Assembly: GCA_900110395.1 (NCBI GenBank) | Contig: FODP01000002.1 | Location: forward strand, 490,065-554,064 | Direction: 5' to 3' | DNA length: 64,000 nt | Origin: Rhodospirillales bacterium URHD0017 | GTDB lineage: Bacteria > Pseudomonadota > Alphaproteobacteria > Reyranellales > Reyranellaceae | Shown here: positions 62,628 to 64,000 of the stretch, in pieces | Position numbering within the stretch: position 1 is the first letter of the stretch | Layout: every line of letters begins with the position of its first letter | The notes under the pieces: generated by a model | Seen by the model: only the letters and a program-made list of their open reading frames with translations | Databases searched by the model: none | Told to the model about the DNA's origin: nothing | Position numbers and translations under genes: made by a program

Positions 62628-62652
62628 GTCATCCCGAGCGAAGCGAGGGACC
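62628..62652. repeat. Partial copy of repeat type C
   Basis: GTCATCCCGAGCG followed by AAGCGAGGGACC matches the left part of the type C element at 60133 with its first inner hairpin shortened or lost. It lies just upstream of the enolase-superfamily gene. Confidence 0.6.
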
Positions 62653-62671
62653 GTTCCTGTGGCGAGCCGGG

Positions 62672-62698
62672 AGTTTCCGCAGTTCCCGCAATTTCCGC
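62672..62698. repeat. Three 9-nt tandem repeats
   Basis: AGTTTCCGC, AGTTCCCGC and AATTTCCGC follow one another directly. They lie next to the partial repeat C in the 442-base gap between the enolase-superfamily gene and the broken acetyltransferase gene. Apart from these and an AT-rich patch near 62760-62785 that could hold a promoter, I see nothing in that gap. Confidence 0.6.
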
Positions 62699-63042
62699 TA
62701 CCTCCTCCCGAGGAGGTGCGCGTCGCAGGAATTGCATAGTTCGGATGGCACTTGAGGCCCCATAGATCATTATAACTTAAGTGCTTACGCCTGCCAAGGT
62801 CTTTCGGTCGGGAGCACAACCTCGATCCGGTGAATTTTTGCGTACCATACGCCGCCAAAATCGCAGAAATGCATGCAGTGCTGTCACCCACGGCCGGCAT
62901 CGACCGAAAACGTTAGAGGGCAAAACGCTGGGTGCGGGCCGCGGGCATACAATGTTTTTCGCCGGACCCGGATACTTGGCACAACGTTGGACACCGGAGC
63001 GTCAAGAGTTCCGCAACCATTTCTCCGACGCGGGGAGGCAGG

Positions 63043-63390
63043 ATGAAGACCGAGCGCCAGAAGATGCTGGACCGCGAGCTCTACGACCCGATGGACGCGG
63101 AGCTGGTGGCGGGCCGGACGCGGGCGCGCAATCTCTGCCAGGCGTTGAACGCCACCAGGGAGGCCGAGGCGGACGAACGGCGACGCCTTCTCGGCGCGCT
63201 GTTCGGCGCCGGCGGCGAGACGGTGTGGATGCAGCCGCCCTTCTTCTGCGACTACGGCACCAACATCGAGCTGGGCGAGCAGGTGTTCTTCAACTTCAAC
63301 TGCGTCGTGCTCGACGTCTGCCGGGTGGAGATCGCCAGCTTCACGCTGTTCGGGCCGGCGGTGCAGATCTACACCGCCACGCCATCCTGC
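63043..63390 (+). pseudogene. Truncated maltose/galactoside O-acetyltransferase
   Basis: The first roughly 114 residues match the LacA/NodL/Maa hexapeptide acetyltransferase family: MKTERQKMLDRELYDPMDAE, RARNLCQALNA, WMQPPFFCDYGTNIELGEQV, FFNFNCVVLDVCRVEI and GPAVQIYTAT. Homology stops right after IYTAT, where the catalytic HP motif and the rest of the left-handed beta-helix should follow. The open frame continues with unrelated sequence to about 63744. Lacking its active-site His and trimer face it cannot be functional. The ATG follows GGGAGGCAGG. Loss is probably linked to the transposase gene downstream. Confidence 0.85.
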
Positions 63391-63700
63391 GCGCTCATGA
63401 TCTGCGATTCCGCCTGCGCGACCATGCGCCCGCGCGTGACACTCCCCGATAGCCAAGCACCATCGTTCGCAGCCCCGAGAGGGTGCATGCGTTCATTCGA
63501 TCCTCCGTTGCCGTTACCTGTGTCGACCTTGCTCAACCGACGTCAAGGGGCCGGCACGAGCCGTCATGGGCTCTCGTCTCAACCGATGGTGATTTGCACA
63601 CGCATCGACCGAATGAGGCCAAGCCCATCCAGAGAACCGGACAAGGGCCGATCGATCGGTCCGCCGGACGGCTTGTCGATCCTGACCTGCTCCCCGCATC
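63391..63700. other. Unassigned stretch between broken acetyltransferase and transposase genes
   Basis: These about 310 bases carry no reading frame I can assign on either strand. They should contain the breakpoint that removed the acetyltransferase 3' end and perhaps one end of the insertion element. I could not identify terminal inverted repeats or a target duplication by eye. Confidence 0.4.
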
Positions 63701-64000
63701 TCATACGTCAGCAGATTGAGTCTGTTCCTCTTTTGCTCTCGTAGTTGATGGTGCAACGGGGCGGGGCGCGAAGCCCCCGATCGAGCGCAGCGTTCCGCCC
63801 CGTTGCTCTTCGGGCTGTCTGCGCGTAGCGCCGAACACCGCCGGAGGCAACCGCCCCAGACGGCCATGCGGCCTTACCGTGTTGTAGTCGACGCGCCAGG
63901 CCTCGACGATCCATCGGGCCTCGGCGAGCGTGGTGAAGACGTGCTCGTTGAGGCATTCGTCGCGCAGCCGCCCGTTGAAGCTCTCGACGAAGGCATTCTG
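63701..64000 (-). CDS. IS3-family transposase, C-terminal end (gene continues past window)
   Basis: The last 99 residues of an IS3-type OrfB transposase are visible, ending at TGA 63701-63703. The integrase-core C-terminus reads NAFVESFNGRLRDECLNEHV, with the third catalytic acidic residue (E of DDE) in VESFNG, then WRVDYNTVRPHGRLG. The tail GGTLRSIGGFAPRPVAPS is common in alphaproteobacterial members. The 5' part and OrfA should lie beyond the right edge. Whether the element is complete cannot be told. Confidence 0.88.
   Translation of the reverse strand, partial: QNAFVESFNGRLRDECLNEHVFTTLAEARWIVEAWRVDYNTVRPHGRLGRLPPAVFGATRRQPEEQRGGTLRSIGGFAPRPVAPSTTRAKEEQTQSADV

Noticed and set aside
63043..63744. 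Intact acetyltransferase ending at 63744
   Set aside because: Residues after IYTAT are unrelated to the family and the catalytic His motif and C-terminal helix are missing.

Overview
The window is GC-rich, densely coding bacterial chromosome, most likely from an alphaproteobacterium. The reasoning is inferential: two Liv-type ABC operons, an IclR regulator, hydantoinase and molybdo-hydroxylase genes, and several families of dispersed palindromic repeats. No rRNA, tRNA or CRISPR array was seen. The outstanding theme is the deazaflavin cofactor F420. The window carries cofE, cofD, cofC and a fused FO synthase (fbiC), an almost textbook F420-dependent glucose-6-phosphate dehydrogenase (fgd), one Ddn-like deazaflavin-dependent nitroreductase, and 17 luciferase-like (LLM) oxidoreductase genes including fgd, of which one is frameshifted.

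Layout. 1-5.5 kb (minus strand): the 5' end of a family-5 solute-binding protein gene and a Liv-type ABC operon (binding protein, livH, a fused livM-livG, livF). 5.6-13.1 kb: gluconokinase (minus), then fgd-cofE-cofD-cofC and a formamidase/acetamidase (plus), meeting convergent fbiC (minus). 13.2-17.8 kb: one plus-strand LLM gene facing a minus-strand run of LLM genes with an NAD-type 6-phosphogluconate dehydrogenase. 17.9-28.2 kb: IclR regulator plus a binding protein, divergent from livHMGF-hyuA-hyuB and an LLM gene. 28.4-31.9 kb: a 1167-residue, Ser/Thr/Asn-rich, probably secreted protein ending in a DUF4114-type domain. 31.9-50.8 kb: eleven more LLM genes mixed with a threonine-synthase-like enzyme, a 2OG-Fe(II) oxygenase, an amidohydrolase/hydrolase/dehydrogenase/SDR/EthD-like operon, the Ddn-like protein, an NTF2-like protein and an SMP-30 lactonase. 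51-57.1 kb: a TPR protein divergent from a small locus of two paralogous peptides, a nine-cysteine protein and a zinc-ribbon/cyclase/STAND-ATPase/TPR protein. 57.3-62.6 kb: a three-subunit molybdenum hydroxylase and an enolase-superfamily enzyme. 62.6-64 kb: a truncated sugar acetyltransferase gene beside the 3' end of an IS3-type transposase gene.

How the genes may work together (inference): Fgd would reduce F420 with glucose 6-phosphate. Gluconokinase, 6-phosphogluconate dehydrogenase and possibly the SMP-30 lactonase would carry the product onward. F420H2 could then feed some of the LLM and Ddn-like reductases. The transporters, amidases, hydantoinase and molybdo-hydroxylase suggest scavenging of nitrogenous or heterocyclic organic compounds. 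The intergenic regions hold three families of multi-hairpin repeats, one of which shows compensatory base changes between its two copies.
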